From Mangifera indica (lineage: Eukaryota; Streptophyta; Magnoliopsida; Sapindales; Anacardiaceae): 64,000 nt of DNA. The DNA is taken from positions 2,294,001 through 2,358,000 of the forward strand of contig NC_058137.1 in the NCBI RefSeq assembly GCF_011075055.1. The letters run 5' to 3'. The notes below the pieces were generated by a model that was given only the letters and a program-made list of their open reading frames with translations, was not told the DNA's origin and searched no databases. The position numbers and the translations under genes were made by a program. Of this stretch, positions 51,155 through 63,377 are shown piece after piece (positions within the stretch are counted from its first letter, which is position 1; the number at the start of each line of letters is the position of its first letter).

Positions 51155-53078
51155 GATTTCTCTAAGTGGGACTTAATTATGTTATCTTAATGGCCAGCCG
51201 TGACAAAATATAATACTTAGGTGAGCTATGACACATGAAGGAGTCCCCATTGGCGAGCTAAGGCACTTGTTGAAAATTAAAATCGAAGACTGTTGAAGTT
51301 TCTTAAGGCTGAGAGAGCTTAATTATGGAAGTATGAACGTACCGTGTGAATCAAAGCAACCTGAATTAGCCTTGGTTTGATGTTTAGAGTCAAAGAAATC
51401 CTTTTTCACTGCCGCCAGAACAATGAAAGAGAAATGGAGAAACTGTGTATTGCTGCGAAACAGACAGCTGAAGCAAGAAGAAAGTCAGCAAAGTAAAGGT
51501 GAATTTTGTCAAAATGTTACAGCATTTTAATTCCTTCGCAACTTGGTTTGATGTTTTCAATATAACTTAAGATTGCGGGGTCTATTAAAAGGTGAAGACA
51601 CCAGTTAATTAAAAATTTGACTACAGAGAGTTTTTCTTGTAGAGCAGGTACACCGGTCACAGACTTTTATTTAGGACGATAAAATGGACTAAATTATCAG
51701 TTGGTTGAACTCTATTAATTACTTCAGATTTGAGCACATGTAGAGATTACTCATAGAATGAAGCTTCTCAGTCAACCCCCAGAAAGATATTTTTTTTAAA
51801 AAAAATCAGGAATTTATTATAATCACTAAACAAAATCATGGATGCTCATGCTTTAATTAGATTTCAGTATGACAGCATAAATCAATTGAAAATTTTGTGA
51901 AGGGTAGTATTATGTGGTCGGTTTTTTAATGCCTAAAATTTTGACTGAATTGTACTTCTTATTTATTTATTTATTATATATTTTATGCTATTTAGCAGTT
52001 TCTCCCACACCTCTTAGACCATATAAAGGAGGAGATGATAACAGAAGATCCAAACTCCTGTTAGTTTGCCATTCTAAGGCGCTGAATATTTTATTTTGTA
52101 AAGAATCGTATGCATTACATGGAGCTTACATGTAACATAAGCAACCACAAAGTATTTGGATCAAAGTCAACAAACCACTTATAAAACAATAAAATTATGG
52201 GACATATATATATATATATATATTATATAATTTGAATACATTGATGATAAATCATCATATAATTAGATAAATTTGAATTAAAAATAAAGTAACACTAAAT
52301 CACATGATAATACATTATTAATATATCTAAATTTGTACAAAAAATACGTATATATAATTGTGTTTGGGAGTTGTGGTGAGCAAAATTCAAAATGACTAAA
52401 ATGTATCAGAACAATATTGTTCTGATATGAATTGAATCAGGTTTGAATGTTTAAAAAATGTAGTCAAACTCAAACCAAACTTGAGTTTATCTCTCTTCAA
52501 GCTAAGTTGAACTTGAATTTGGTTTGAGAGGATTTGGTCGAGCTTGAACCTAGGCTTTAAACCCAACTCCTTCAAATTGAGTTTAATTCAAGTTTTGATG
52601 CAGCTTAAACCGGCTGAAATATTATCAAAAGAACCTACAGAGGTTGATAAGTAAGATTCAACTCTTTCCACCATAATCTGTCAACATCTCACCAAATTCA
52701 ACTATCCCCAAATTGAATTTCATTTATGAAATATGAATGTTTCAAAATTTGCTCTCCTGTAAGCCTAATGGAATATGACCAAAATCTTATCATATAATTT
52801 CTCTTCGATATCTTTAACATTTAATTAGATTGATAAATTATATAACATGCATTTAGCATTTTCTGATTCAGTACCACTGGGGACTTTTGAAGCCAAGAAA
52901 AAGTTTGAGAAGAAGAAACTAAGAAACTAATTATTCAGTATTACATAATTACTACAACAGCTATCTAGACATCTTCCTGGACGATTCAGTTCAGTTCCTA
53001 ACAGGTTAAAACAAATGAAGTTGCACTCATCAGTTGATGAGTACATATAGCTAAACCTGGCCACCAAATGCCTAGAAA
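51155..53078. other. Intergenic DNA with one degraded AT-rich repeat
   Basis: No gene seen. A (TA)n run lies at about 52204-52223. About 52400-52620 is rich in CAAACTCAAACC and GAACTTGAATT-like motifs as in the repeats at 21.6-22.8 kb. The final few hundred bases should include the kinesin 3'UTR. Confidence 0.4.
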
Positions 53079-56000
53079 TTAATTGACATCTGCAAAAGGA
53101 GTTCTATTAGGTGAGGCTGCAACAATAGGCATGTTCTTGCTTTCGTTGTGGCCCAATTTTGATCTGTGGTCCACAATATTCCCTTCTTCCAGATTCTCAA
53201 ATGCCATGGCTGTCCTCATCTCTTCTATAGATGCCAAGCTTGGCACTGTTATAAGTCGTTTCTTAGGTGTTGTGCTACTATGCTGGTCAACCTGTTTGTT
53301 CATAGAGATCATCAATTTCATGGTGCCAACAAAGTTAAATTTTGGAATATAAATTCCTTCCTATTATCGAAAATCCAGCAAACTCTTACCAAATAATCTT
53401 TTGTAAGGGACTTTTCGGCTTGATTTCTGATGCTTGTTATGTTTTCGCCATGCTTTTCTTGTATCAATTTGAGCTGATCTAAACATGCAGTAGTCATCGA
53501 GTCTATTTCCTTTTTACTTTCCTGATCCCGCATTAGCAAATCTGTCAAAAACATAAAATTTTTATTTTTATTTAGCAGACAGAAGAATAATTAATTTGCC
53601 TGAGAATGAATATACAATGCATAAGCAGTGAAAGTTACCATCAACAGATGCCACAATATCACCAGCTCTAGAACTGAAATCTACATCGATTGAAGAGCAA
53701 GCAGATAAAAATTCTTCATGTGCTATTTGATTTGTGCTTATATTTTCCCTGTTGAAGTTAATTCATGGTGAGTTGATTCAACCTCAGAAGAAAGATTAAA
53801 ACAAACCATAAAAAACAGACAACTTACTTTACGGCGGATTCTATCTCTGCAATGCTCCTTGTATTAAGACCACTCATGTATGATTGAGCACGTTCCCACT
53901 GTTGCTTAGAAGAATCCACCTTAATGGAGCTGCATACATAAGATTGATAGTATGACTATGGATTTTCAAATGCAAAATGGATTTGCTTATAGCATAGATA
54001 GAAAAACTACACTCTTGGAATCAAGAGGTCATTCAAAATATGAAGAATTTAGAGAGCTCTTACCACTCTTCAATGAAATTTTCAATAATAGCCTTAGATT
54101 CAGCTGCTGAGAATGTGTCCTGCATGAAATGACTATCCACTTTCTCTACATACTTGCTCAATTCTTTTCTAGCATCAGTTGAGACCTGCTGCATGTGAGA
54201 AATCTCTATATGCAATCTCTTATTCTGTTGTGTACTTGAGTCCTGAATGTTCTTTGATGCCTCTGAGACCTATAATGAATAAGATTTAAATGTTGAGAAC
54301 AATTTACTTCCAAGCTTTTCAAATTTGATTTGAAACAAACTTGGGAAAGGTTGACTTGACTCACCATAGCAGATTTCTTAGATGTCAAGTTTGCTAATAT
54401 CACAGCAATTTTTTCCAGAGCCTCTTTTTCCTCTTTGGCGGCCTCCTCCTGTTTCATAGCAGTATTGGAGTTCACTAATCTCAACTCTTTCCTATGAAAT
54501 GGCATATAAAATTAATTCATATGTCCACATAAACTTACCTTAAACTTCTTGTTGAAATTAGCTAATTCCTTTGAGTTTTCAGCCTGGCTCTCTTCAATCA
54601 TTGTCATGACATTGGAGGCCTGTTGATAAAGGTCACAAAAAAAATCCATGGTTGCCTTTGAAATTTCTTTTGCAGAAACCAAGCTTCGCTGTAAGCCCTG
54701 CCATTTCAAATAGATGTAAAAGATAGCTTTTTTTTTTTTTTTGGTAAGTAAAAGATAGTTATTTCACTTCAAGTACAAATGAAAATAATAACATCAGGTC
54801 CCAACCTCCTCTTGCTGTTGGGCAGAGAATGCCAGGAACTTTTTTTGTTCAATCAGAGAATTCTGGATGTCCCTGATAACCTCCTTCGCTTCTGACACTA
54901 TAGTGACAAGAAACTGTGAAAGACAAAGACATTGTTAATTTGTTATACACTTATCATCAGTAATTTTTCTTAGGAAAAAGAAATAAAATTCTCCTTTGAT
55001 TCCATACTTGCTCAACAGCCTTTCCATGAGACAAGGTTGTAGAATTTATCTGTTCCAGATCAGAGGATGCTTTCTTTTGCATTGAGTTACCAAGTTCCTT
55101 CAAATTTGTTATGCCTAAAGTGTATGTCTCTGTCAATTTCTTTATCCTTGATTCCAAGATTTCTGTTGCCTGGCAATTTTAATGCATATTATATACTACT
55201 CAGATATACAAAAGAGGAATGTAAAAGTTAGGTGAATGAAAAATTTTCTTCTCTTACATCACATTTACTTGCAAGAAAGGAATGTGCATGTTCTTCCATA
55301 CATCTTAATTGTTGCTGTTGTTGAGAGATTGATCCCAGGATAGTCTTGTGCAAATCTCTTAACCTCTGATCAAGCTGAGAACCAAATGACAGAACCATGC
55401 TATGATTTTTAGCTTCCATCTCGTCTTTTTGATCTATAAAGAGTCAAATACGTTCAATTAGACCAGGGTATAGTAAACAAGCACATTTGAATTTTCTTCT
55501 TCTTTTCCTTAAAAAGAAAATGAACTTAAGTTGTCTCAGGTCTCATTTTCAAGACGTGTTTGCAGAAATAACAGTTCAGAACACTCTGAATTTCACTGTT
55601 TTATTTCTCTGTATAATTATTGTTGAAAATTTTCTTACCTAATTTTGCAAAGAGCGAAGTTATATCAACTGATGCACTTTGCAACTCATTTCGCAACTCC
55701 TTTGCCCGTTCAACTAAAGAATTCTCTGTTCACAAAATGATAGTAAATGTGAATATCTCAAGTAGCCCTTGATGTTATTAACTAATTTTGCAAGTTTCCT
55801 ACCTGAGAATAGAAGCTTGGAGATTATAAACTCCTTTTCTTTGATTGTTGAGAGGGCTACCCTGTGGTACTCTTGAAGTTCAAGAAATTCTTTGTTTCTG
55901 TTTTCCAAATTCATCTGCAGGAATATTTCTATTATTATTTATACATGCCATGCAAGTAACTGAGCAATAAACAAAAAGAATTCCATGTTCAGGATTTACC

Positions 56001-58528
56001 TTGCAATCCTTGAGCTGGCTTTCTAAGTCCAATTTCTCTTCTTGTTCAGTGATATACAGTTCGCGATACATATCAACTTCCTGTAACAAAGAATTAGTCT
56101 GATAATCTATTCAATTATCTCAAATATGGTATGGGAAGGAAATCAAAGGACGAGCAAGTTGTACCTTCTCACTGAGCCTCAGATCATTCTCCAGCTGATC
56201 TATTTTCTCAATTCTTGCCTGCAGTTTCCATGCGTGTGCATTAAAATTCAAACAATAAGCTCTACATTGAGAAGAGAAAGTTGCTGACAGTTGCCAGACT
56301 CTAAATTTTTTAAAGAACTTTTACCTTCTTTTCAGCTTCTTCCTGGGCATATCTTTCATGTGGAATGTAAACACCATTTTTATCCCTTGCTGCTCGAACG
56401 TCTGCATTAAATTAACATGATTAAAACCAAACTGCTTATTTGTTTGTCAAACAGAAAAAACTAAGATTGCAGATTCATTATTAAACCTTCTTTCATTTTC
56501 TCTATTTCCAAGTACAAATCCCTCAACAGAACAGTTTTGGACATTTTTTGGTTTGCCTGCAATGATCAGCTTCACCATCAGTAAAGTGGTAAAATGAGTA
56601 AAAGAAAGTGAAAATAAGCAGCCAAACAAAACAAACCTCTGGTTTATTCTTTATATTCTTAGCACGGTAGGCATAATCTAGAGTACTCAGAGTTTCTTCT
56701 AGAGAATGTGCAGATGGTGAAATTGTGGCAATGATACAAGTTTTTGTCTTCCCTCCCAAAGAATCTCTTAGCAGCCTTGTTAGCTTGCTATCCCTGTACA
56801 TGTCAGCATACAAGGGAGAATGGTTTAGAAAAGAAAGTTATGGAATAACCAATGAACTAATAGAATTGTATTAATAGCTGAAAATAACCTATATGGAATA
56901 TGAGCAGAATGTTCAACTAATGCATTAATGACTCGGCCTAAGGTGAGTAAGCTCTTATTTATCTCGCCTGCTTCCCTTGCACGACCCTGCAATTTAGAGA
57001 AGATTAACCAAACTGATAAACATCCTTGGCATAAAAAAAGTTACATATATCACAAACCAATGTTCTTCAAAGAGTTACATATATCACAATTTCAGCAGCT
57101 TTATAACTTGGCAAATTTGCGGCTAGGAGCTAGCAAAGATCACTAGAAAGGTAATTTCAGTGTTTTCATACCTCTCGTGCACCTGAACGAGATATATTCT
57201 CTGATCCAGCCAAGTCAACAAGATTAAGTTTGCCACACTTAATAAGGTCCTCATCTCCAACAGCTGCTTCTTTTACATGGACAGTAATGGAAAAGACAGA
57301 ATGGGAGCGACTGCGATAGAAAATTGGCAAATTTTTTTTAATTTCCCATATGTAAAAATCGTTATTAATTTGAAAAGATTACAAAAGAACCCGACCTGCT
57401 GCGCTTGTTTAACAAGGTATCCGCTGTACGCCTTTTGGCTGCTCCTCTTTCCAAAATGGTGTAAATTTCATTTGCACTATATACAGCTTCTTCTTCAAGG
57501 CCTCTTACAACCACACAACCCTTTCCATCCTCCATCAAGGAAATGGGTTTCTTTTGCTTATCTTCCATAGATTTAGAATTATCTTCTTGAGCTAGCAAAT
57601 CAGTAATTTCTTCATTGTACAACTCCAAAAATGACACTTTCATGCTATAGTCAGCATTCTGTGCCTCTAAAGTATCAAAAATTTGGCGAACTGCTCTTGG
57701 AATAACACCGGCTTGAGCAGGTAATTCACCACCCTACATATGTTATATGAACACATTAGCTAATCAACTAGGAAACACTTGCTTAAACTACAACATTTAA
57801 GAATATAAATAAATATATGTTCTGTACCTTATTTCTCATCCCACCCTCCATTGTATATGTTTTACCAGTGCCTGTTTGCCCATATGCAAAGACTGTGCAA
57901 TTGAAGCCGTCAAGGACTTCATTTACAATGGGAACAATGGCTTGGTCATAAATTGATCTTTGTTGTGATTTTGGTCCAAAAACCTTGCAAATATTTTAAA
58001 ACCAGATATGTCATACAATTGTACAAGACAAACGCAAAAGAAATTCATTGAATAAAATTATCAAACATTGCGGAAGCTTACCTTGTCAAAAGTGAAAACT
58101 CTATCTATTTGCTTGTTAGCTACATTTTGCATAACAGTGACTTCCCTTTTATGCTCATTACAAGATACCACTCTTGGGACATTTAACCTTTCCTCATCAT
58201 CGCTCAGTGGCCTGATATATGCAATTGAATAATGAGAAAAATAGGGGTCATGTTACATCATCTATATGCAGTTTTACAGTTTAAAAGTAGTTATCAGAAC
58301 TAGATCCATCTAATAATTTTGCACAAAAGAGCTGAAAGTTGAAGCTCACCTGCATCTTAGAAGCACTTGCACATTCACCTCTTTATCTTTGTCAAGACGA
58401 TTGGAGTTCCACTCGGAACCTCTCAAATCTTGGCGGCGACGTTCAGGCCGAGGCGTGAGGAAAGGAACTGGAGATGGTGTTAACCCCATTCCAACTTTTT
58501 TAAATTGATCGGGTGTAACTGACATCAT
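53079..58528 (-). CDS. Kinesin-5 (BimC/Eg5-type) motor protein
   Basis: A plus-end motor forming bipolar tetramers that slide antiparallel microtubules in spindle and phragmoplast. 23 coding exons on the minus strand: 58528-58350, 58211-58082, 57983-57828, 57733-57396, 57310-57172, 56986-56889, 56793-56637, 56556-56487, 56401-56325, 56218-56165, 56080-56000, 55914-55803, 55725-55639, 55433-55258, 55169-55008, 54913-54806, 54697-54539, 54448-54365, 54269-54064, 53929-53828, 53748-53639, 53541-53390, 53291-53079; total 1049 aa, the family's usual length. N-terminal motor: P-loop GQTGTGKT (138-145), NKRSSRSHS (264-272), DLAGSE (300-305), followed by [16 protein letters not shown] long coiled-coil stalk follows, then the C-terminal [16 protein letters not shown] tail (BimC region) ending [11 protein letters not shown]. 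Start: [12 protein letters not shown], after a possible leader acceptor; the second Met is also possible. Confidence 0.95.
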
Positions 58529-58867
58529 TATGTTCTTATCTTTATATTTTGAAACCTGATATAACAAATCACAAGCAAACCAACCACTCAGAATAATGAA
58601 TTTCTTCTTTGAATTTGTCAGTAAGAGAACCAAAAATAACAAAAAAAACAAACTATAAAAACACTTTGAAGCCTCAGTACTCATACGGCACGCACCAATT
58701 TTTTTAATGAAACCCTCGATTGATCGAATAAGTAGAAGAAGAATTGATTGGAAAGAGCTTTTTTATTCTTCTTTTTTAAACCCTTTCTGCGATCGAAAAT
58801 TATGCTTTTCTTTAGAGTTTTGGAAGAGCGTCGAGATGAGAGAATGAATTAAGGTCTTTGGTTCTGT

Positions 58868-58906
58868 AACGGCTACTTGTATGTTCGTATTCAGAAGATA
58901 GCCGTT
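58868..58906. promoter_or_regulatory. Paired M-phase (MSA-like) elements at the kinesin-5 promoter
   Basis: AACGGCTA at 58868-58875 and its inverse TAGCCGTT at 58899-58906 match the core and 3' half of the plant mitosis-specific activator element bound by three-repeat MYB factors. A TATAAAA on the minus strand lies at about 58930-58937, so the pair sits at or just after the inferred start near 58905. This fits G2/M expression of a mitotic kinesin. Confidence 0.5.
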
Positions 58907-58939
58907 ATAAATTTCGCTTTTTCATTTTGTTTTTATAAT

Positions 58940-59484
58940 TAAGTGGGGCCAGTGGGGTAAAAATTCAAACGAGACGCGTTACGCCGGCTATTTTCGAATC
59001 TGCTTCCAAAACGACAACGTTTTGCATAAAATTATAAAGAGAATTTTATAGTCTATACTAATATTATTCAAGCTCAAACTTCAAAAAATTGAGTAAATCA
59101 ATGTGAATGATTAATAAATATATTAATTGAAAAAACAAAGAACCAAAGGAATATATATATTTCATCTATAATTATTAGGCATTCAGTAAATTGATTTTTT
59201 ATATACATTCATCCATTCATTTAGGATTCTTTAGTTTGTATGAAAGAGTTTACACAAAAAGCTTATAAATCTAGTGTTTTTTTTTTTTTTTTTTTCACTT
59301 TTGTCAAATTTCAGGGATGGGTCATAGATGAATATGTAAACTTTCTCAATTACATCACAGTTAACATGCATAGAACTAAAAACCACAAGAATGTTACAGA
59401 TGTTCGTAGAATTTCTATTTAACATGACTACAAAATTCAGGTAAATGCAGGATGATGGAAATAAATTGATTTGATGAAGACATA
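58940..59484. other. Spacer between kinesin-5 promoter and DapF 3' end
   Basis: Both genes are on the minus strand. AT-rich, with a poly-T run at 59277-59296. It should hold the DapF 3'UTR and kinesin upstream sequence. No gene seen. Confidence 0.5.
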
Positions 59485-62400
59485 TCACAGGGGTACTGAT
59501 CCATAAAACACAACTTCAGCTGGGCCTGTCATGTAAACATGGTTGTCTTCCTCCCTCCATTCAATATCTAATGGCCCTCCAGGAAGATCCACCCTGCAAC
59601 TCTGATTTAGACAAAAATTTCCATGAGAGAACACACAACAGCATTGCAAAGCTGGTGTCTTAACACATTTTAATAGTCTTAAACTTACTCTCCCAGCGTG
59701 ACCCTCCAGAACTGCAGCAACCACCACTGCACAAGCGCCAGTCCCACAAGCCAATGTTGCTCCTGTTGTTAAAAATGTGTGTAAGATTCTAGCATAACAG
59801 TGTACAACTAACCCACAATTTGTGATACGGTGAATTGACAATTCATCTAAGCAGAATATAGTTCAGAAGGATAACTTACCTGCCCCACGCTCCCAAACAC
59901 GCATTTTTAAATGTGAAGGTGAAATAATTTCCACAAATTCTGCAAATATATTAAGAAATATTCATGGTTATGCACTGATTCATTATAGATAAGAGGAACT
60001 TGTGTATCAAGACAAAAATGAAACAGGGAAGGACCCAATGAGTTCTAGATCATGAAGATATTCTATATGCACATCTGCATAATATACTTAATGATGTAAT
60101 AGCTTTTAAGTTCAACATCTTCCTATTTTTCCAAGGACAGACAAGAAAACAGAGTAATTTATACTTTGTGAACTCGTTTCAGTGGTTCTTATTAGACAAT
60201 GATAAAAATAATAACAGAACAAAATTTTAGAGACAAGAATCAAGCCTTAAGCTTTTTACATGAAAGAGGTGCTCGCATCACTGTTTCTTTCTTTTCCTTT
60301 TTTAAATTCCTTTTCTAACCAGCTTTAAGTTTTTCATTTGAGACTTTGACAAAACAATCACAGAACCATCCTCATCCACAAAAGGTAAGGTGTCATAGTT
60401 CAAAAACACATCTGGGATAATAGACTACAATGTGATTATGGCAACACCACACCAGCACCAAAGCTATAATTGAAAATGAGAACCAACTTCAAATGCAAAA
60501 ACAAAATGTAGCTGATCAGGACTTTGTACATTGAAACCTAATCCCAAGGTTAGAGTCATATGTTATCAATGGCTGTGCGAAAACCACTGGCACAACAACA
60601 TATATTGGGTTTATTTTATATAGAGGCAACTCATCATACGATGCTAATAGATTAATGACCAATAACATATAAAATTTCTAGTTACTGTCAATACCTATGA
60701 TGGAAACAAAAATCCAATAGGATATTCCACAGTACAACTATTTAATTTTTATGGGAGAAACAATGACAATGTAACAAGAAAACCAGTTTTTGCAGTATAA
60801 AATGGATACAAAACTAAGCTCTGGACTCAATTGCCAGAGCCAAATCATGTCCATAATTGGATAAAAACTAACCTGTGTTAGTTCGAGCTGGGAACACAGA
60901 ATGATGTTCAAATTTTGGCCCAATCTGAGCTAAGTTTAATTCATCAACCTTCAAATTCTGTTCAATTGCATCATTAAGCAAATATTCAGTACAGAGGTAT
61001 AAATAAATGATAAAAATTAAATTTCATTTATTAATGAAGTGTTCCACTAAATACAAACATTTATTACTTGTTCAGATTATCAGAATCTAGATCACTTTTG
61101 CACACAATGAGGAAGACTGAACTAATGTAAGATACAGAATAAGGAAATGCATATAGTATATGAACAGAAGTATGAGCTTTGTTAACAGTTCTTTAGGAAA
61201 TGCATCAGTACATTGCTTTGCTTTTTTATCTTTCATATAGACAAAAAGAAAAGCAACACACTGATGCGTGAACTATCAATTAAGGTCAAACATTTAATGA
61301 CAGATTCAATATAATAAAAAGTCTGATTTGGAATACACACCTGACCTCCTTTAGTACCAAAAGTTACACAGTGCGGATTTCCCATGCTAACACATGTCAC
61401 ATTCCAGATTAATCCATCAACATCAAGTTCTGACTTAACTGCTGATTGACCTTTATTTGCAGGGAGTCTTGTAGGTACATCTGAAGCTTTAAGTATCGGT
61501 TCACCCATATCTACCTCGACCTGAAATAGCAATGTTGACACAGACACTAAAGATAGACTCCCAAAATGACAAGGGTAGTTAATAGTTTACAACTAGAAGG
61601 GAATTCAAAATAAAGCACAGTTTCAGGCCACTAAAAGAGGCAGCAGACTAATATTGATGCTTTGACTAAAAGAAGAGCTATGTCAGAGGAAATATTTGAT
61701 GCTGGCAAAGCAGCTTTTACATGTTAAAACTATGTAGGCTAAAAATTTGAAATACACAGTTCTGAATAACATACCTTCCCATCATCTTGAATTTCTGGAA
61801 CAATGAGACCAGCGCCAGTGTGTACAGTAAAACTACATCAATTAGAAATAAATAACTTATTGCATGCCCTTCATTAATTTCAGGATGGAATAACACAATT
61901 CATTGTAGAATATGCCTTTCAAGCAGTTTCTTTTGGTGATATTACCAACGATTACCCTCTGTGTATATAACATTTTGATCCCATTCTATCTCATTACAAT
62001 GTAAAAACAACTATTTGATAGGAGCCTGTTGAAATGGAAACAATACCTTTGCTTCCCTTGTAAATTTTCAAGCTCAGCAATGAATCTTGCGAAGCATCTT
62101 ACTCCATTACCACACATCTAGAAGATAAAGAACAATATTAAAAAGATTGCTATAGCTTTATACATAGCTGGAACATACAGTTCCCAGAAAAAGATAATGG
62201 TAATCAACCACAATTTTGTAGTAAACAGCAAAACAAATTACAATCTACTTAATCTTAACAAACACAATATATGTCAGAACATAAAACTAGTGTATAAAGG
62301 CCAGACCTCTGGCTCGCTGCCATCAGAATTGAAGATCCTCATGGTATAATCAGTTCCATTCACTCCAGGCATAGCAAAGATCACTCCATCAGCCCCAATA

Positions 62401-63064
62401 CCAAAGTTTCTATCACATAGTTTTACAGCTTGCTCCGGAGTTATCTTAGGCTCTGAAGAGTCCCTGTTATCAACCTTTTCAACGTTTACTCAGTCAATAG
62501 CAAATCAAAATCACTTATACTGCCACTGAAAATGAAGAAATTCAATTGAACATTCTTATCAATGGGTTTCACACTTAATAGATTAATTAAGCCAAACAAT
62601 TACTCGAAGCTCAATTGAATCAACATTACATCATTATAGACTCCTATTTGGTCGAGAACAGTTTATAATCTAAAAAAGCCACGTCGAATGAAAGAATAAT
62701 TGATTTTATTTACATTTCCACTTTTTTTCAAAAAAATAAAAAAAGAGAAGATTCAAATTCAACAAATCATTAAACTTACTAAAATGAAGTCGTTGCCGAG
62801 GCCATGGTACTTGACAAAGTGAAGAAAACCACGTTCTCTCCGGTCAAGGAAAGAGGCTGGGGAAGTTTTCTCTGGAGCATCGATACTCATTGAAGATGCT
62901 GAGACACGAAAGGTAGGGCTTTTAAGAGTCAAATTTAACCGACTACAATTCAGCTGAAGAGTCGACGAAGAAAAGAATGCGGAAGATCGGAGGGGTCTGC
63001 GAAGGGCAGCAGAGCGGTGAGTTACAGGCGTCAAGGGCAGAGAGAGCTTGCCGGCTATGGCCAT
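59485..63064 (-). CDS. dapF: Diaminopimelate epimerase, chloroplast precursor
   Basis: Converts LL- to meso-diaminopimelate, the penultimate step of plastid lysine synthesis. Exons on the minus strand: 63064-62780, 62474-62307, 62117-62047, 61832-61775, 61520-61341, 60957-60873, 59939-59880, 59762-59689 and 59601-59485; 365 aa, close to plant DAPF. Residues 1 to about 55 are Ser/Arg/Leu-rich with few acids ([20 protein letters not shown] onward), a plastid transit peptide. Mature part: [25 protein letters not shown], the first catalytic Cys in [12 protein letters not shown] (C153), [21 protein letters not shown], and the second catalytic Cys in [20 protein letters not shown] (C308). The end is [16 protein letters not shown]. 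The last exon acceptor (AATCAG/AGT) is chosen to give [11 protein letters not shown] in phase. All introns are GT-AG. Confidence 0.95.
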
Positions 63065-63377
63065 CCTTTGATTTGGCTCTTTTGGTGTTCTTAGTCGTCG
63101 TCCTCTGGTTCGGCTGTTAGTCTGGTGTGTTCCGGTGCCGCTGTCGAAAATGACTCGAAAGAGAGCCTAGGTTTTGAGTTTTGACCATAATACCGGGGAA
63201 TAATCTGCTGTTACTTGGCATAAACTTTTGTCCAATGAGATACAGACACGTAAAGCCTTTTTTTTTTTTGGGGTAAATACGGGGAAACGCTTACCACGAA
63301 CGTGAAGCCTTGGTCACTGTGGTAATTAATTCATATGAAAGATGCTCATGGTTTGTTTTAGCCGCTAAAGGCACAAT
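63065..63377. promoter_or_regulatory. Short divergent promoter between DapF and the PPR gene
   Basis: Only 313 bases separate the two start codons, which point away from each other. The DapF-proximal half is GC-richer. A CCAAT box (TCCAATGAGA near 63229) and a poly-T run (63258-63269) lie in the centre. No TATA box is evident on either side, as is common for shared promoters of housekeeping genes. Confidence 0.5.

Noticed and set aside
54449..54505. Kinesin exon starting at ATGCCATTTCATAGG or at CATAG/GAAAG
   Set aside because: Both leave the wrong phase after the preceding exon. The acceptor ACAG/GAGGAG at 54448 is in phase and gives [17 protein letters not shown], as expected for the family.
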